DNA of 13,212 nucleotides. Origin: Firmicutes bacterium UBA6811 (GTDB lineage: Bacteria > Bacillota > SHA-98 > UBA4971). A program made the position numbers and the translations under genes. How positions within the stretch are numbered: position 1 is the stretch's first letter; each line of letters opens with the position of its first letter. Location of the stretch: positions 45,280 to 58,491 of the forward strand of contig DKEX01000024.1 in assembly GCA_002452295.1 (NCBI GenBank), written 5' to 3'. Shown here one piece after another: positions 12,920 through 13,212 of the stretch. The notes beneath the pieces are model-generated. The model was not told the DNA's origin. It was given only the letters and a program-made list of their open reading frames with translations, and ran no database searches.

Positions 12920-13212
12920 TGCGAGAGAGCGGCGAGCCGGCGGGCGGGTACCACGTCCCGGTCATGAGGGACGAGGTGCTCTGGATGCTCCGGCCGAGGT
13001 CCGGAGGGACGTATCTCGACTGCACGGTGGGTGGCGGGGGGCACGCTGCAGCCGTGCTCGAGCATGCCGGGCCGGGGGCGTTCCTTGTGGGCATCGACAG
13101 GGACCCGGAGGCCCTCGAGTTCGCCGGGCGCAGACTTGCGCCTTTCGGAGAGGCGTTCAGGCTCGTGCAGGGCAACTTCACCGACCTCGCCGCGATACTT
13201 GGCGAGGCCGGC
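12916..13212 (+). CDS. rsmH: 16S rRNA m4C1402 methyltransferase RsmH (5' part, cut by window end)
   Basis: The first 99 codons of RsmH (MraW), which methylates N4 of cytosine 1402 in 16S rRNA using S-adenosylmethionine. The opening YHVPVMRDEVLWML, the cofactor loop DCTVGGGGHAAAVLE, GIDRDPEAL and the QGNFTDL block are diagnostic. Two adjacent in-frame ATGs exist; ATG 12916 overlaps the mraZ stop as ATGA and ATG 12919 follows directly, so the gene is translationally coupled to mraZ. There is no independent promoter. The frame is open to the last base of the window, so the remaining two thirds lie outside. Confidence 0.95.
   Translation, partial: MMRESGEPAGGYHVPVMRDEVLWMLRPRSGGTYLDCTVGGGGHAAAVLEHAGPGAFLVGIDRDPEALEFAGRRLAPFGEAFRLVQGNFTDLAAILGEAG

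Overview
The window is a dense, almost entirely plus-strand stretch of a GC-rich chromosome. The gene order cinA - thpR - recA - recX - rny - (unknown) - ymdB - spoVS, followed by mraZ - rsmH, is typical of Bacillota (Firmicutes). spoVS and several promoter-like sites of the SigH (Spo0H) type point to an endospore-forming lineage, such as a GC-rich clostridial or peptococcal group. The exact genus cannot be read from the sequence.

Layout: (1) 105-5121 holds an FtsH-type AAA+ zinc protease without an extracytoplasmic domain, cinA (start corrected to 1694), a membrane-anchored metallophosphoesterase coupled to cinA, and thpR. (2) 5122-6507 is recA, with a perfect Gram-positive LexA/DinR box at 5184-5197, a SigA-type promoter at 5256-5284 and a GC-rich leader of about 185 nt. 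(3) 6508-7214 is a 707-base gap between recA and recX and is the most unusual part of the window. It carries one isolated 29-bp repeat of the type I-E CRISPR kind, several hairpins, a SigH-like site, a 39-bp imperfect palindrome, and a structured RNA of about 390 nt (6808-7198). I interpret that RNA as an orphan HEARO/omega-RNA element (the IscB guide-RNA family, IS200/IS605 superfamily) with no iscB. It ends directly before a GTGA, 12 bases from the recX start. (4) 7215-9539 is recX, a phased direct repeat, a consensus SigA promoter, a hairpin-rich leader and rny. The rny reading frame has no ATG, GTG or TTG where its membrane-anchored N-terminus must begin. (5) 9609-11131 is a SigH-type promoter, an unrecognised conserved-looking protein and ymdB, closed by a terminator. 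(6) 11153-12196 is spoVS with its own SigH-type promoter, then a GNAT acetyltransferase with its own TATAAT box. (7) 12221-13212 has terminator hairpins, a SigH-like promoter, mraZ, and the first 99 codons of rsmH, where the division and cell-wall (dcw) cluster begins.

Functional themes: DNA repair and recombination (recA, recX, SOS control), RNA turnover and repair (rny, thpR), cyclic-nucleotide or phosphoester signalling (ymdB, the membrane phosphoesterase), membrane proteolysis, sporulation (spoVS) and entry to cell division (mraZ, rsmH). The recurring SigH-type sites suggest that part of this neighbourhood is switched at the transition to stationary phase or sporulation. All assignments come from reading the sequence; no database search was run.
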